Below are positions 51,492 to 59,368 of a stretch of 64,000 nucleotides of DNA, piece after piece; the stretch's first letter is position 1; every line of letters begins with the position of its first letter. The notes under the pieces were generated by a model, which had not been told where the DNA came from, made no database searches, and saw nothing but the letters and a program-made list of their open reading frames with translations. The DNA is from Demequina sp. NBRC 110052. Lineage in GTDB: Bacteria > Actinomycetota > Actinomycetes > Actinomycetales > Demequinaceae. Made by a program: the position numbers and the translations under genes. The stretch lies in assembly GCF_002090075.1 (NCBI RefSeq), contig NZ_BBRI01000002.1:806001-870000 (forward strand). The letters are read 5' to 3'.

Positions 51492-52421
51492 ATGGCAGCG
51501 CCCCACCTCTCACCGCGTGTTCCCCCAGCGATCGCAACCTCGGTGCAGACTTTCACCTCTGAAGAGCTCCACCGTGAGATGACGCCCAGAGCTCTACGCA
51601 CTGCGGTGGCGCACGGCGAGCTCGTGCGCGTGCTGCCGAATCGATACGCACCGGCAGCGCACGCCGAGTCAACGGTCGTGCGCGCTCACGCGGCGTGCAT
51701 GTCGACCCGCGGCGTGCTCACCGGCAATACCGCGCTCGCCGCGTGGGGCGTGGCCACGAGCGAAGATCATGAGGTACTCGTCTCCGCCGCCCCCGGCACT
51801 CGCCCGCCCCACGCCGCATGGCTGCGCGCGATCAGAAACGGGCCCGCCCACGCGGCAGCATGGTGGCGTGGCGTGCCGGTGGCGTCGCCCGACATCGCAG
51901 CGGTCGACGCCTACGCCACGGCACGCGACCCATCGATCGAACCGTTGCTCGCAGTGCTTCGCGCAGGGCTCGCGACCCCGGACGACGTGGCCCGCGTCAT
52001 CGGCGTACGCACCCAGATGCAGGGTCGCGCGCAAGCCTTCGAGGCGGTCGACGCGTTCCGACGTGGGCTGCACAGCTTCCTCGAGATCGCAGCCGATCGA
52101 CGCGTGTTCACGGGGCCCGTCTTCGCACAGATGGTCCGGCAGCATCGAGTCCGTGCTGGCGGGAGGCTCTACCGCATCGATGCCTACGAGCCAGAGTCCA
52201 TGACCGCCTTCGAGACCGACGGAACAGCATTCCATGGCAGTGCCGAGGCACGCCTGCGAGACTCCCGGCGCGATGCGGAGCTCGCGGCACTCGGGATACT
52301 CACGGTGCGCTTCCCGTATCCCGACGTGATGAGCAGGCCCGAGTGGTGCAATACGATCGCGCGCCGCGTGATCGAACGGAGGTTGCGCGGATCGGGATCG
52401 GCGACCGGTGCAATCTGTTGA
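51492..52421 (+). CDS. DUF559 (Vsr-like) endonuclease-domain protein B
   Basis: A 309-residue protein, the same length as protein A and the same architecture: AbiEi-like winged helix (TSEELHREMTPRALRTAVAHGELVRVLPNRYAP, LTGNTALAAWGV) and a C-terminal DUF559 domain (RIDAYEPESMTAFETDGTAFHG, DSRRDAELAALGILTVRFPYPDV) with the Asp, Glu and basic residues kept. Overall identity to A is low, so they are not recent copies. The last residues and the stop are encoded by the right-hand repeat (GCAATCTGTTGA). Nuclease activity is predicted from the fold only. Confidence 0.82.
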   Translation: MAAPHLSPRVPPAIATSVQTFTSEELHREMTPRALRTAVAHGELVRVLPNRYAPAAHAESTVVRAHAACMSTRGVLTGNTALAAWGVATSEDHEVLVSAAPGTRPPHAAWLRAIRNGPAHAAAWWRGVPVASPDIAAVDAYATARDPSIEPLLAVLRAGLATPDDVARVIGVRTQMQGRAQAFEAVDAFRRGLHSFLEIAADRRVFTGPVFAQMVRQHRVRAGGRLYRIDAYEPESMTAFETDGTAFHGSAEARLRDSRRDAELAALGILTVRFPYPDVMSRPEWCNTIARRVIERRLRGSGSATGAIC

Positions 52422-52470
52422 TCGAACTGCGGCAGTTGCAGACCGCCAGCGCAATCTGTCGGGTGTGGCG
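52409..52470. repeat. Right repeat of element B
   Basis: GCAATCTG at 52410-52417 and 52451-52458 (41 bp apart, the same spacing as on the left). AGCGCAATCTGTCGGGT (52448-52464) is the inverse of the left 17-mer. AACTGC-G-GCAGTT lies between the motifs. Confidence 0.78.
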
Positions 52471-52490
52471 GGTGGGGGTGGAGTGGGGCC

Positions 52491-53423
52491 TCAGACCCCG
52501 ACTGGCTCGCCAAGCGCGCCAGCCACGCGGCCCGCGGTGCGCACGCAGCGCCACACCTCGCCGCCGACGCCTTCGAGCGAGGCGGGAGTCCCCGTCTCGA
52601 GTCCGGCGGCATCCAGGCCTGTGCCGATCACCAGCACCGACGGTCCCGCGCCCGACACGACGGCAGCGAGCCCGCGTCCGCGAAGCTCCTTGAGCAACGC
52701 CTGCGCGGACGGCATCACCGCAGCACGGTAGTCCTGGTGCAGCCTGTCCTCCGTGGCCGCGAGCAGGAACTCCGGTCGACCCGCCAGGGCATGCACCAGC
52801 AGGGACGCACGCCCGACGTTGAAGGCAGCATGCACGTGCGGCACCTGGGCGGGCAGCACCGCGCGCGCCTCCCGGGTCGGGAGCGTCGCGGCGGGGACGA
52901 GCACTGCGGTCTCGATCTCGTCGGCGACCTCAAGCGCGGCCGCGTGCGGCACGCCGTCGTCCATCCATGCCACGGTCGCGCCGCCGTAAATCGCGGGGGC
53001 TGCGTTGTCGGGGTGGCCTTCGAAGGCCGTGGCGAGCCGCAGCGCCTCGGCGCGGTCGAGCGCCTCGGGCTCGGCGATCATGGCGCGGGCGGCGGTGATG
53101 CCCGCGACCACGGCGGCCGCGGAGGAGCCGAGCCCCCGCCCGTGCGGGATGCGGTTGACGGCACGGATCTCGAGCCCGGTCTGCGAAGCCCCGACGTGGT
53201 CGAGCGCCGCGCGGATGGCCTGGACTACCAGGTGCGATTCGTCGCGAGGAAGCGAGTCCTCACCCTCGCCCTCGATCTCGAGGGACACGGACGTGGACGC
53301 CACTGCGCGGACCTCGAGCTCGTCGAACAGGCCCAGCGCCATGCCGAGCGAGTCGAACCCGGGGCCAAGGTTCCCCGCCGTCGCGGGAACGGTCACGTGG
53401 ACGTGGTCGGACGCGAGACGCAT
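52491..53423 (-). CDS. thrB: Homoserine kinase
   Basis: A 310-residue GHMP kinase: VTVPATAGNLGPGFDSLGMAL at the N-terminus, the ATP loop IPHGRGLGSSAAAVVAGI and the C-terminal VVSGAGPSVLVIG. It phosphorylates homoserine on the way to threonine. It follows thrC by 2 bp and closes the hom-thrC-thrB operon. Confidence 0.96.
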   Translation of the reverse strand: MRLASDHVHVTVPATAGNLGPGFDSLGMALGLFDELEVRAVASTSVSLEIEGEGEDSLPRDESHLVVQAIRAALDHVGASQTGLEIRAVNRIPHGRGLGSSAAAVVAGITAARAMIAEPEALDRAEALRLATAFEGHPDNAAPAIYGGATVAWMDDGVPHAAALEVADEIETAVLVPAATLPTREARAVLPAQVPHVHAAFNVGRASLLVHALAGRPEFLLAATEDRLHQDYRAAVMPSAQALLKELRGRGLAAVVSGAGPSVLVIGTGLDAAGLETGTPASLEGVGGEVWRCVRTAGRVAGALGEPVGV

Positions 53424-53425
53424 GG

Positions 53426-54484
53426 CTAGAGCCCCAGCGCCGCCGCCGCGGCCTCGGTGTCGACGGGGATCACGGTCGGCTCGACCTCGTGGCCCGCGAG
53501 CGCGGTCGCGGTGTCCTTGAGTCCATTGCCGGTGACGGTGCACGTGATGGTGGCGCCCTTCGGCACCTCGCCCAGCGCCGCAGCAGCGAGAAGCCCTGCG
53601 ATGGGCGCGGCAGAGGCGGGCTCGACGAACACGCCGACGTCGGCAGCGAGGCGCGCCTGCGCGTTGAGGATCTGCGCGTCGGAGACGGCACGGATCCAGC
53701 CGCCGGACTCGTCGCGCGCGGCGACGGCGAGGTCCCACGACGCGGGCTTGCCGATGCGGATCGCGGTCGCCACGGTCTCGGGGTCCTTGATGGGGTGGCC
53801 TGCCACGAACGGCGCAGCGCCGGCGGCCTGCACGCCCCAGATCTTCGGGGTCCGGGTCGCAATCCCGGCGGATGCGTACTCCTGGAAGCCCATCCAGTAG
53901 GCCGAGATGTTGCCTGCGTTACCCACGGGGAGCATGTGGATGTCGGGCGCGTCGCCGAGCTGGTCCACGATCTCGAACGCCGCCGTCTTCTGCCCCTGCA
54001 GGCGGTAGGGGTTCACCGAGTTCACGAGCGCGATCGGGTACTTCTCCGAGAGGTCGCGCACGATGTCGAGGCACTCGTCGAAGTTGCCGTCGACCTGCAC
54101 CAGGTCGGCGCCGTGCACGATGGCCTGCGCCATCTTGCCTGCGGCGATCTTTCCCTGCGGGATCATCACGACGCACCGCAGTCCCGCGTGCGCGGCGTAG
54201 GCGGCCGCGGAGGCGGAGGTGTTGCCGGTCGAGGCGCACACGACGGTGTGATCGCCGTCCTTCACGACCTGGGTCATCGCGGAGGTCATGCCACGGTCCT
54301 TGAACGAGCCCGTGGGGTTCATGCCCTCGACCTTGACGTACACGTCCGCGCCCACCTCGGCGGAGATGGACGGCGCCGGCACGAGCGGCGTGCCGCCCTC
54401 GCCGAGCGTAATGACGCGATCCTCCGAAGAGAACGGCAGGTGGTCGATGTACTCGCGGACGATGCCGCGCCAGACGTGGGCCAT
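53426..54484 (-). CDS. thrC: Threonine synthase
   Basis: A 352-residue PLP enzyme. The Schiff-base Lys is in [10 protein letters not shown], and the phosphate-binding loop is [29 protein letters not shown] is also conserved. It converts O-phosphohomoserine to threonine. The ATG at 54484 (TGATG with the hom stop, GAGGGG just upstream) is chosen; an adjacent GTG at 54487 is possible. Confidence 0.96.
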   Translation of the reverse strand: MAHVWRGIVREYIDHLPFSSEDRVITLGEGGTPLVPAPSISAEVGADVYVKVEGMNPTGSFKDRGMTSAMTQVVKDGDHTVVCASTGNTSASAAAYAAHAGLRCVVMIPQGKIAAGKMAQAIVHGADLVQVDGNFDECLDIVRDLSEKYPIALVNSVNPYRLQGQKTAAFEIVDQLGDAPDIHMLPVGNAGNISAYWMGFQEYASAGIATRTPKIWGVQAAGAAPFVAGHPIKDPETVATAIRIGKPASWDLAVAARDESGGWIRAVSDAQILNAQARLAADVGVFVEPASAAPIAGLLAAAALGEVPKGATITCTVTGNGLKDTATALAGHEVEPTVIPVDTEAAAAALGL

Positions 54485-55773
54485 CACTCCCCCTCGATGC
54501 GCAGGACGGACAGGACGCCGTCGACGACGTCGGAGGACTCGAGCTCCGCGACGGTGGCGCGCAGGTCGCCCTCCGGCACGCGGTGCGTGGACAGAATGAG
54601 GCCCGCGTGGCTCTGGCCGGGCACCTGGCGCACGACCTCGATCCCGACGCCGTATGCCGCGAACGTCTCGGCGACCTTGGCGAGCACGCCGGGCTTGTCG
54701 ATGACGCTCATGCGGATCGAGAAGCGCGTGCGCGCGGAGCCGATGGGCAGCACAGGCAGGTCGGCGTAGTTCGACTCGACGGGACCCTTGCCACCCTGGG
54801 CCTTGTGGCGGGCCACGGACACGACGTCGCCGAGCACGGCCGACGCGGTGGGCGTCCCCCCGGCCCCCTGCCCGTAGAACATCAGCTCGCCTGCGGACTG
54901 CGCCTCGATGAAGACCGCGTTGAAGCCGCCGTGGACTCCTGCGAGCGGGTGCGTCAGGGGCACGAGGGCGGGGTGGACGCGCACCGAGACGCCGGCGTCG
55001 GTGCGCTCGGCGATGGCGAGCAGCTTGATGACCTGCCCGGTCTCCTTCGCGGCGATCACGTCCGTCGCGGTGATCGCCTCGATGCCCTCGCAGTACACGT
55101 CGTCGATGTGGACGCGCTGGTGGAAGGCGAGCGACGCGAGGATTGCGGCCTTCGCGGCGGCGTCGTGGCCGCCGACGTCGGCGGTCGGGTCGGCCTCGGC
55201 GAAGCCGAGGTCCTGCGCCTGCTTGAGCGCGACGTCGTAGTCGAGGCCGCGGACCGTCATCTCGTCGAGCACGTAGTTGGTGGTGCCGTTGACGATGCCG
55301 AGGATCCGCGTGATGTGGTCGCCCGCGAGCGACTCGCGCACGGGCCGGACGAGCGGGATCGCGCCGGCGACGGCGGCCTCGTAGTAGAGGTCGGCGCCTG
55401 CGGCGTCGGCGGCCTCGTACAGCTCGGGGCCGTGGCTGGCGAGCAGCGCCTTGTTGGCGGTGACGACGGCAGATCCGCGCTCGAGCGCGCGCAGGATGAG
55501 CGTGCGGGCCGGCTCCTCGCCGCCCATCAGCTCGACGACCACGTCGGATCGGTCGACGAGCGCCTCGGCGTCCTCAGTCAGCAGCTCGTCCGGCACATAG
55601 GGGCCGCGGTCCTTGGACGCGTCGCGCACGTAGATGCCCGCGATCTGCACGGCGGCGCCGACGCGCGAGGCCAGGTCCTGGGCCTCCTCGGTGAGCAGTC
55701 GGACGACCTCGGTCCCGACGGTGCCGCACCCGAGGACGGCGATCTTGACGGGCTCGCTGGTGGTATTCGACAC
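54484..55773 (-). CDS. hom: Homoserine dehydrogenase
   Basis: A 429-residue enzyme with NAD(P) motif [11 protein letters not shown], the catalytic region [11 protein letters not shown] with [26 protein letters not shown], and a C-terminal ACT domain ([22 protein letters not shown]) for threonine feedback. It reduces aspartate semialdehyde to homoserine. First gene of the threonine operon; not fused to aspartokinase. Confidence 0.97.
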   Translation of the reverse strand: MSNTTSEPVKIAVLGCGTVGTEVVRLLTEEAQDLASRVGAAVQIAGIYVRDASKDRGPYVPDELLTEDAEALVDRSDVVVELMGGEEPARTLILRALERGSAVVTANKALLASHGPELYEAADAAGADLYYEAAVAGAIPLVRPVRESLAGDHITRILGIVNGTTNYVLDEMTVRGLDYDVALKQAQDLGFAEADPTADVGGHDAAAKAAILASLAFHQRVHIDDVYCEGIEAITATDVIAAKETGQVIKLLAIAERTDAGVSVRVHPALVPLTHPLAGVHGGFNAVFIEAQSAGELMFYGQGAGGTPTASAVLGDVVSVARHKAQGGKGPVESNYADLPVLPIGSARTRFSIRMSVIDKPGVLAKVAETFAAYGVGIEVVRQVPGQSHAGLILSTHRVPEGDLRATVAELESSDVVDGVLSVLRIEGE

Positions 55774-55817
55774 GGCCCCAGCCTAGCCGAGCGCTGTCGC
55801 GCTCCCGAGCGGCGGTG

Positions 55818-56564
55818 TCACGGCTCGAGCACGGTCGGCACACCGCGCTGCAGGTCCACGAGACGCTGTCCCACGCCACCGTCACGGAGGCCCGCCATGG
55901 AGGTCTCGCGGTCCTCGCTGAAGTGCGCCCAGTCCTCGACGTGCACGGGCACGACCAGCGCGTCGGGGAAGGCCTTCGCCACCGCCACGGCACGCGCCAC
56001 GTCGAGCGTGAGAGGGTCGGGTCCGCGCGTGGCGACGCGCGCCGCTCCCATGCACAGAATCGCGAGGCGCACGTCGGGGTGCGCGGCGGCGACGGCGGAT
56101 GCGACCGACACCTCCGAGTTGTCCCCCGAGAAGTACACCGCGGGACAGTCCGCCGCGCGCACGATGAATCCGATCACGGGCCCGGTCTGCTCGGCCACGC
56201 CCGGAGGGCCGTGCAACGCCGCCACTGCGGTGATGGTGACGGGGCCGTGGGCGATGGTGTCGCCCGGGTCGAGCCCCACGAGCCCCGGCACGCGCGCCGC
56301 TCCCGCAGTCGTGGTGAGGGCCAGCGCGGCTCCGAGCGCGACCTCGCGCCCCGCGTCGTCGAGGTTGTCAGGGTGGTGGTCGTGCGAGATCAGCGCGACG
56401 TCGATCGGCGGCAGGTCGCCTGGCTCGACGCCCGGCCCGTGCGTCTTCACGAGCCCACCGTGGTCGCCAGGCGGGTCGAAGGTCGGGTCGGTCACGAAGG
56501 TCAGGCCCGCGTACCGCATCAGCACGGTTGGGCCCCCGATGTAGGTGAGCTGGGGACAGTCCAT
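55818..56564 (-). CDS. UlaG-like metallo-beta-lactamase-fold hydrolase
   Basis: A 248-residue protein with TYIGGPTVLMRYAGLTFVTDPTFDPPG and the metal motif ALISHDHHPDNLDD, then VAALHGPPG and VYFSGDNSE, all as in the MBL/UlaG branch of small metal-dependent hydrolases. The exact substrate is unknown. Divergent from the LMW phosphatase gene by 39 bp; no obvious functional link. Confidence 0.88.
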   Translation of the reverse strand: MDCPQLTYIGGPTVLMRYAGLTFVTDPTFDPPGDHGGLVKTHGPGVEPGDLPPIDVALISHDHHPDNLDDAGREVALGAALALTTTAGAARVPGLVGLDPGDTIAHGPVTITAVAALHGPPGVAEQTGPVIGFIVRAADCPAVYFSGDNSEVSVASAVAAAHPDVRLAILCMGAARVATRGPDPLTLDVARAVAVAKAFPDALVVPVHVEDWAHFSEDRETSMAGLRDGGVGQRLVDLQRGVPTVLEP

Positions 56565-56591
56565 CGGTCCAGAGTGGCACGGCATCCGCCC

Positions 56592-56597
56592 TACTCT
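56592..56597 (+). promoter_or_regulatory. -10 box of the LMW phosphatase gene
   Basis: TACTCT ends 6 nt before the ATG at 56604 (leaderless). No clear -35. Confidence 0.45.
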
Positions 56598-56603
56598 GGA
56601 CGC

Positions 56604-57152
56604 ATGAGCCGTCCCGCCCGCATCCTCATGGTCTGCACCGGCAACATCTGCCGCTCCCCGTCGATGCACTACCTCGCGCAGCGAGAGTGGGGAGAGGCCG
56701 CCGACGTGCGGTCCGCTGGCACCTACGCCGAGATCGGCATGGATGTGCCGCACGAGATGCGGCGCAGCGCCCGGGACCGCGCGGGGCTCGACATCCCGCG
56801 TCACCGGCCCACGCAGCTCGACTCGGAGCTGCTCGCCCAGTCGGACCTGGTGCTCGTGGCCACGCAGCAGCACGCGCGGTGGATCGTGCAGTCCGAGGGC
56901 CTGCTTCCGGATCACGTGTTCGGCCTCAAGGAGGCAGCCGAGCTCGCAGGCCGCGCCCAGTCGCCTGCGGGTGACACCGCTGCGGACCGGCTCGTCGCCG
57001 CGGCCGCGACCCTGCACGCCGAACGCCTCTCGCGGGAGGCGCCGCTGCGCAGCCTCGACGACCCGTGGGCGCGCCCGCAGCAGGTCTATGACCGCGTGAT
57101 GGATGAGATCGGCGAGGCGATCGACGCGCTGACGGCCTGGGTTCGCCTGTAG
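56604..57152 (+). CDS. Low-molecular-weight protein tyrosine phosphatase-like protein
   Basis: A 182-residue protein. The P-loop CTGNICRS holds the nucleophile Cys11 and Arg17, and the general-acid region DDPWARP keeps the Asp-Pro pair, so the fold is catalytically complete. Length is slightly above the usual 150-160 because of a C-terminal helix. Members dephosphorylate tyrosine kinases of polysaccharide export or, in some clades, reduce arsenate; the substrate here is not known. Confidence 0.9.
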   Translation: MSRPARILMVCTGNICRSPSMHYLAQREWGEAADVRSAGTYAEIGMDVPHEMRRSARDRAGLDIPRHRPTQLDSELLAQSDLVLVATQQHARWIVQSEGLLPDHVFGLKEAAELAGRAQSPAGDTAADRLVAAAATLHAERLSREAPLRSLDDPWARPQQVYDRVMDEIGEAIDALTAWVRL

Positions 57153-57159
57153 CCCGCCC

Positions 57160-57187
57160 GACGCGCGACTCACCCTGGTCGCGCGTC
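57160..57187. terminator. Hairpin in the phosphatase / HxlR convergent gap
   Basis: GACGCGCGAC and GTCGCGCGTC are a perfect 10-bp stem with an 8-nt loop. A further GCCCGACGC/GCGTCGGGC pair surrounds it. No T-run. Confidence 0.6.
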
Positions 57188-57189
57188 TC

Positions 57190-57215
57190 GCCCCAGCGTC
57201 GGGCATGCCCGACGC
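57190..57215. repeat. Intergenic 19-bp repeat, copy 3, with perfect palindrome
   Basis: GCCCCAGCGTCGGGCATGC (57190-57208) runs into GCGTCGGGCATGCCCGACGC (57196-57215), a 20-bp perfect palindrome. Confidence 0.75.
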
Positions 57216-57220
57216 GGACG

Positions 57221-57622
57221 TCACCTCGCGTCGTACGCCGCCCTGGATTCGTCAAGAGTGGGCACGGCCGCCTGAAGCAGGTCGGCGAGCTCGCGAAGGC
57301 GACGTGCGATGTCGTCGCCGAGCGGGGTGAGCGCGTAGTCGACGCGCGGCGGTACCGAGCCGTGGTCGGTGCGCGTGAGGAGGCCCTCGCGCTCGAGTCC
57401 GTGGAGTGCCTGCGAGAGCATCTTCTCGCTCACGCCCTCGACGCGGCGGCGCAGTTCGCCGAAGCGATGCGGCCCCTCGGCGAGCGCGAGCAGCACAAGA
57501 GACGCCCACTTGCCGGTGATGGTCTCGAATGCGGCGCGCGAGCTGCAGGCGCTCGCGAACACGTCGGCGACGAGCGCGGCACTGGGGCCAAGCTCGGCAC
57601 GGTCGACGGCATCGGTGGTCAT
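57221..57622 (-). CDS. HxlR/DUF24-family redox regulator (QorR-like)
   Basis: A 133-residue winged-helix regulator: FETITGKWASLVLLALAEGPHRFGELRRRVEGVSEKMLSQALHGLEREGLL is the HxlR signature (split: FETITGKWASLVLLAL, then RFGELRRRVEGVSEKML). A Cys (ASACSSR) precedes the HTH at the position used for thiol sensing in YodB, CatR and QorR. It is divergent from a quinone-reductase-like gene, an arrangement matching QorR-Qor2 of corynebacteria. TATCCT 6 nt before the ATG makes a leaderless mRNA likely. Confidence 0.88.
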   Translation of the reverse strand: MTTDAVDRAELGPSAALVADVFASACSSRAAFETITGKWASLVLLALAEGPHRFGELRRRVEGVSEKMLSQALHGLEREGLLTRTDHGSVPPRVDYALTPLGDDIARRLRELADLLQAAVPTLDESRAAYDAR

Positions 57623-57653
57623 GCGACCAGGATACGCGAACGCTGTGGAATGC

Positions 57654-57677
57654 ATAGCGCTATCGAATAGTTAGTAT
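57654..57677. promoter_or_regulatory. Operator and promoter between the HxlR and reductase genes
   Basis: ATAGCGCTAT (57654-57663) is a 10-bp perfect palindrome; TAGTAT (57672-57677) can be the -10 box of the reductase gene. The palindrome covers the spacer / -35 area of that promoter and the upstream region of the regulator. Confidence 0.5.
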
Positions 57678-57748
57678 GGGCGTCAGGGCGCTGAACACAT
57701 CCGATCAGCGCACACGAGGGCCTCCGCCCGCCGATGAAGGGACACACC

Positions 57749-58600
57749 ATGACCACCTACGCCGTGACCGGAGCCTCCGGCCAGCTCGGACGCAAGATCG
57801 TCCACGCCCTGCTCGATCTCCACCTCTCCCCGTTCGACGTCATCGCGCTCGCCCGCGACACCGACAAGGTCGAGGACCTCGCCGCACTCGGCGTCCGCAC
57901 CCGCGTCGCGGACTACGACCAGCCCGAGACCCTCGAAGCCGCCCTCGAGGGCGTCGACCGCCTCGTGCTCGTGTCCGGATCCGAAGTCGGCAAGCGCGCC
58001 GCGCAGCACCAGGCCGTGATCGCCGCCGCGGAGAAGGCGGGAGTGCAGCGCATCGCCTACACCTCGATCCTCAAGGCCGACACCTCCACGCTGGGCCTCG
58101 CGCCGGAGCACGTCTCCACCGAGCAGGCGCTCGCGGCGTCCTCGATCGAGACAGTCCTGCTGCGCAACTCCTGGTACACCGAGAACTACACCGCGCAGAT
58201 CCCCGGCTACCTCGAGCGCGGCGCGATCATCGGCGCCGCCGGAGACGCGGCCCTGTCGACCGCGACCCGCGACGACTTCGCCGAGGCGGCGGCCGCCGCC
58301 ATCACCGCGGACGACGTGAAGCCTGTCTACGAGCTCGCCGGCACCACGTTCACCTTCCCCGAGCTCGCCACCGCGATCTCCGCCGCGACCGGCAAGGACG
58401 TCGCCTACACGAACGTGACGGTCGAGGAGCTCACCGCTGGCATGGTCGCTGCCGGGATGGACGAGGGCACTGCGGGTTTCTGGGCCTCGATCGACGCGAG
58501 CATCGCGCAGGGCGACCTGTACACCGAGTCGACCGACCTCGCCGAACTCATCGGTCGCGAGCCCACCTCGCTCGACGCGGCGATCAAGGCTGCGCTCTAG
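57749..58600 (+). CDS. NmrA-like NAD(P)H:quinone oxidoreductase (QorB/Qor2 type)
   Basis: A 283-residue atypical SDR. The N-terminal YAVTGASGQLGRKIVHALL is the NADP site, then YTSILKADTSTLGLAPEH and LLRNSWYTENYT, typical of QorB (YtfG) and Qor2. It reduces quinones and reactive electrophiles. Divergent from an HxlR regulator with a shared operator, which supports induction by thiol or quinone stress. AAGG lies 8 nt before the ATG. Confidence 0.9.
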   Translation: MTTYAVTGASGQLGRKIVHALLDLHLSPFDVIALARDTDKVEDLAALGVRTRVADYDQPETLEAALEGVDRLVLVSGSEVGKRAAQHQAVIAAAEKAGVQRIAYTSILKADTSTLGLAPEHVSTEQALAASSIETVLLRNSWYTENYTAQIPGYLERGAIIGAAGDAALSTATRDDFAEAAAAAITADDVKPVYELAGTTFTFPELATAISAATGKDVAYTNVTVEELTAGMVAAGMDEGTAGFWASIDASIAQGDLYTESTDLAELIGREPTSLDAAIKAAL

Positions 58601-58619
58601 CAGCCGCGTGGCCTCCTGG

Positions 58620-58667
58620 CAGTCGTTGAGTGCCGGTATCGGATCACTTTCCGGCACTCAGCGACTG
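58620..58667. repeat. Solitary copy of the element-A palindromic repeat
   Basis: CAGTCGTTGAGTGCCGG (58620-58636) and CCGGCACTCAGCGACTG (58651-58667) form a 17-bp stem with a single G-T pair. It matches the element-A repeats (23/29 and 37/58 identities). It has no nuclease gene, and also sits where a terminator between converging genes would be. Confidence 0.72.
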
Positions 58668-58682
58668 CTGGGGCGCACGCAA

Positions 58683-59279
58683 TCAAGGCTGGAGCACGCG
58701 GATCAGGTCGCCGCGAAGCCCGTCCAGCGCCGACCCGAAGACGCCGCCGTGCACCACGTAGCCATCCGTGACGTGATAGACCGACTCCGCCAGCTCGCGC
58801 ACGGGCCTGTCCGTTCGGACCAGACCCTGTTGCGCGAGCATGTGAATGAATACTTCGAGGTTGTCGATCCAACGCTCATAGAGGCCAGCGAGCGCCGCGA
58901 GCATCGGGGGCTTGTCACGCATCGCGAAGCGGAACTCTGACAGCAGCAGCGTGTCAGGAAGCCCCTCCCCCACGGTCAGCCAGCCAGCGGCGGCGGCGAG
59001 CCCCTCCTCGAGCGAGGCGAAGCCCCGCCCTGCGAGCTCGCGCCATGAACTCTCCATGAGGTCGCCGCGATAGCGCATCACCTCCAGGAAGTAGCCCTCC
59101 TTGGAGCCGAAGTGGAAGTACACGGCACCTTTGGTGTGAGTCGACCCCGCCACGATGTCGTCGACGCGCGTCGCGACGTAGCCCGTGAGTGGGAACCGCG
59201 CCGCGCCGAGAGCGAGCAGATCTGCACGGGTCGCCTCGCGGCGCTCATCGAACTTGGTGCGACGCGGCTCCTCGGTCAT
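58683..59279 (-). CDS. TetR-family regulator
   Basis: A 198-residue regulator. The N-terminal HTH reads ADLLALGAARFPLTGYVATRVDDIVAGSTHTKGAVYFHFGSKEGYFLEVM (VDDIVAGSTHTKGAVYFHFG is the recognition core); the C-terminal domain is not assigned. It is divergent from the FN3 surface-protein gene and a TetR-type inverted repeat lies between, so it may control that gene. TAGGAT 6 nt before the ATG suggests a leaderless mRNA. Confidence 0.87.
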   Translation of the reverse strand: MTEEPRRTKFDERREATRADLLALGAARFPLTGYVATRVDDIVAGSTHTKGAVYFHFGSKEGYFLEVMRYRGDLMESSWRELAGRGFASLEEGLAAAAGWLTVGEGLPDTLLLSEFRFAMRDKPPMLAALAGLYERWIDNLEVFIHMLAQQGLVRTDRPVRELAESVYHVTDGYVVHGGVFGSALDGLRGDLIRVLQP

Positions 59280-59331
59280 GGGCCCATCCTATGAGCGGAG
59301 GCTTGTCCGCCCTGATCGTCATCCAGTCGGG

Positions 59332-59360
59332 TTGCTTACATACTTGCCCGTACGTATTAT
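59332..59360 (+). promoter_or_regulatory. Promoter of the FN3 surface-protein gene with TetR-type operator
   Basis: TTGCTT (59332-59337), a 17-bp spacer and TATTAT (59355-59360) are a near-consensus promoter. The spacer contains ACATAC-TTGCCC-GTACGT (59338-59355), arms matching 5 of 6. Confidence 0.6.
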
Positions 59361-59368
59361 CTCACCAC

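Larger units (their letters stand above)
51331..52470 (+). mobile_element. Putative nuclease-repeat element B (DUF559 gene plus flanking repeats)
   Basis: The second DUF559 gene is enclosed by inverted copies of a different repeat (51331-51392 and 52409-52470), each with two GCAATCTG-type motifs exactly 41 bp apart. It lies directly beside thrB at the edge of the accessory block. As with element A, no transposase is present. Confidence 0.5.

Noticed and set aside
55815..56603. Long plus-strand N-terminal extension of the LMW phosphatase
   Set aside because: It is antisense to the metallo-beta-lactamase-fold gene; the phosphatase P-loop is at residue 11 from the ATG at 56604, as usual.
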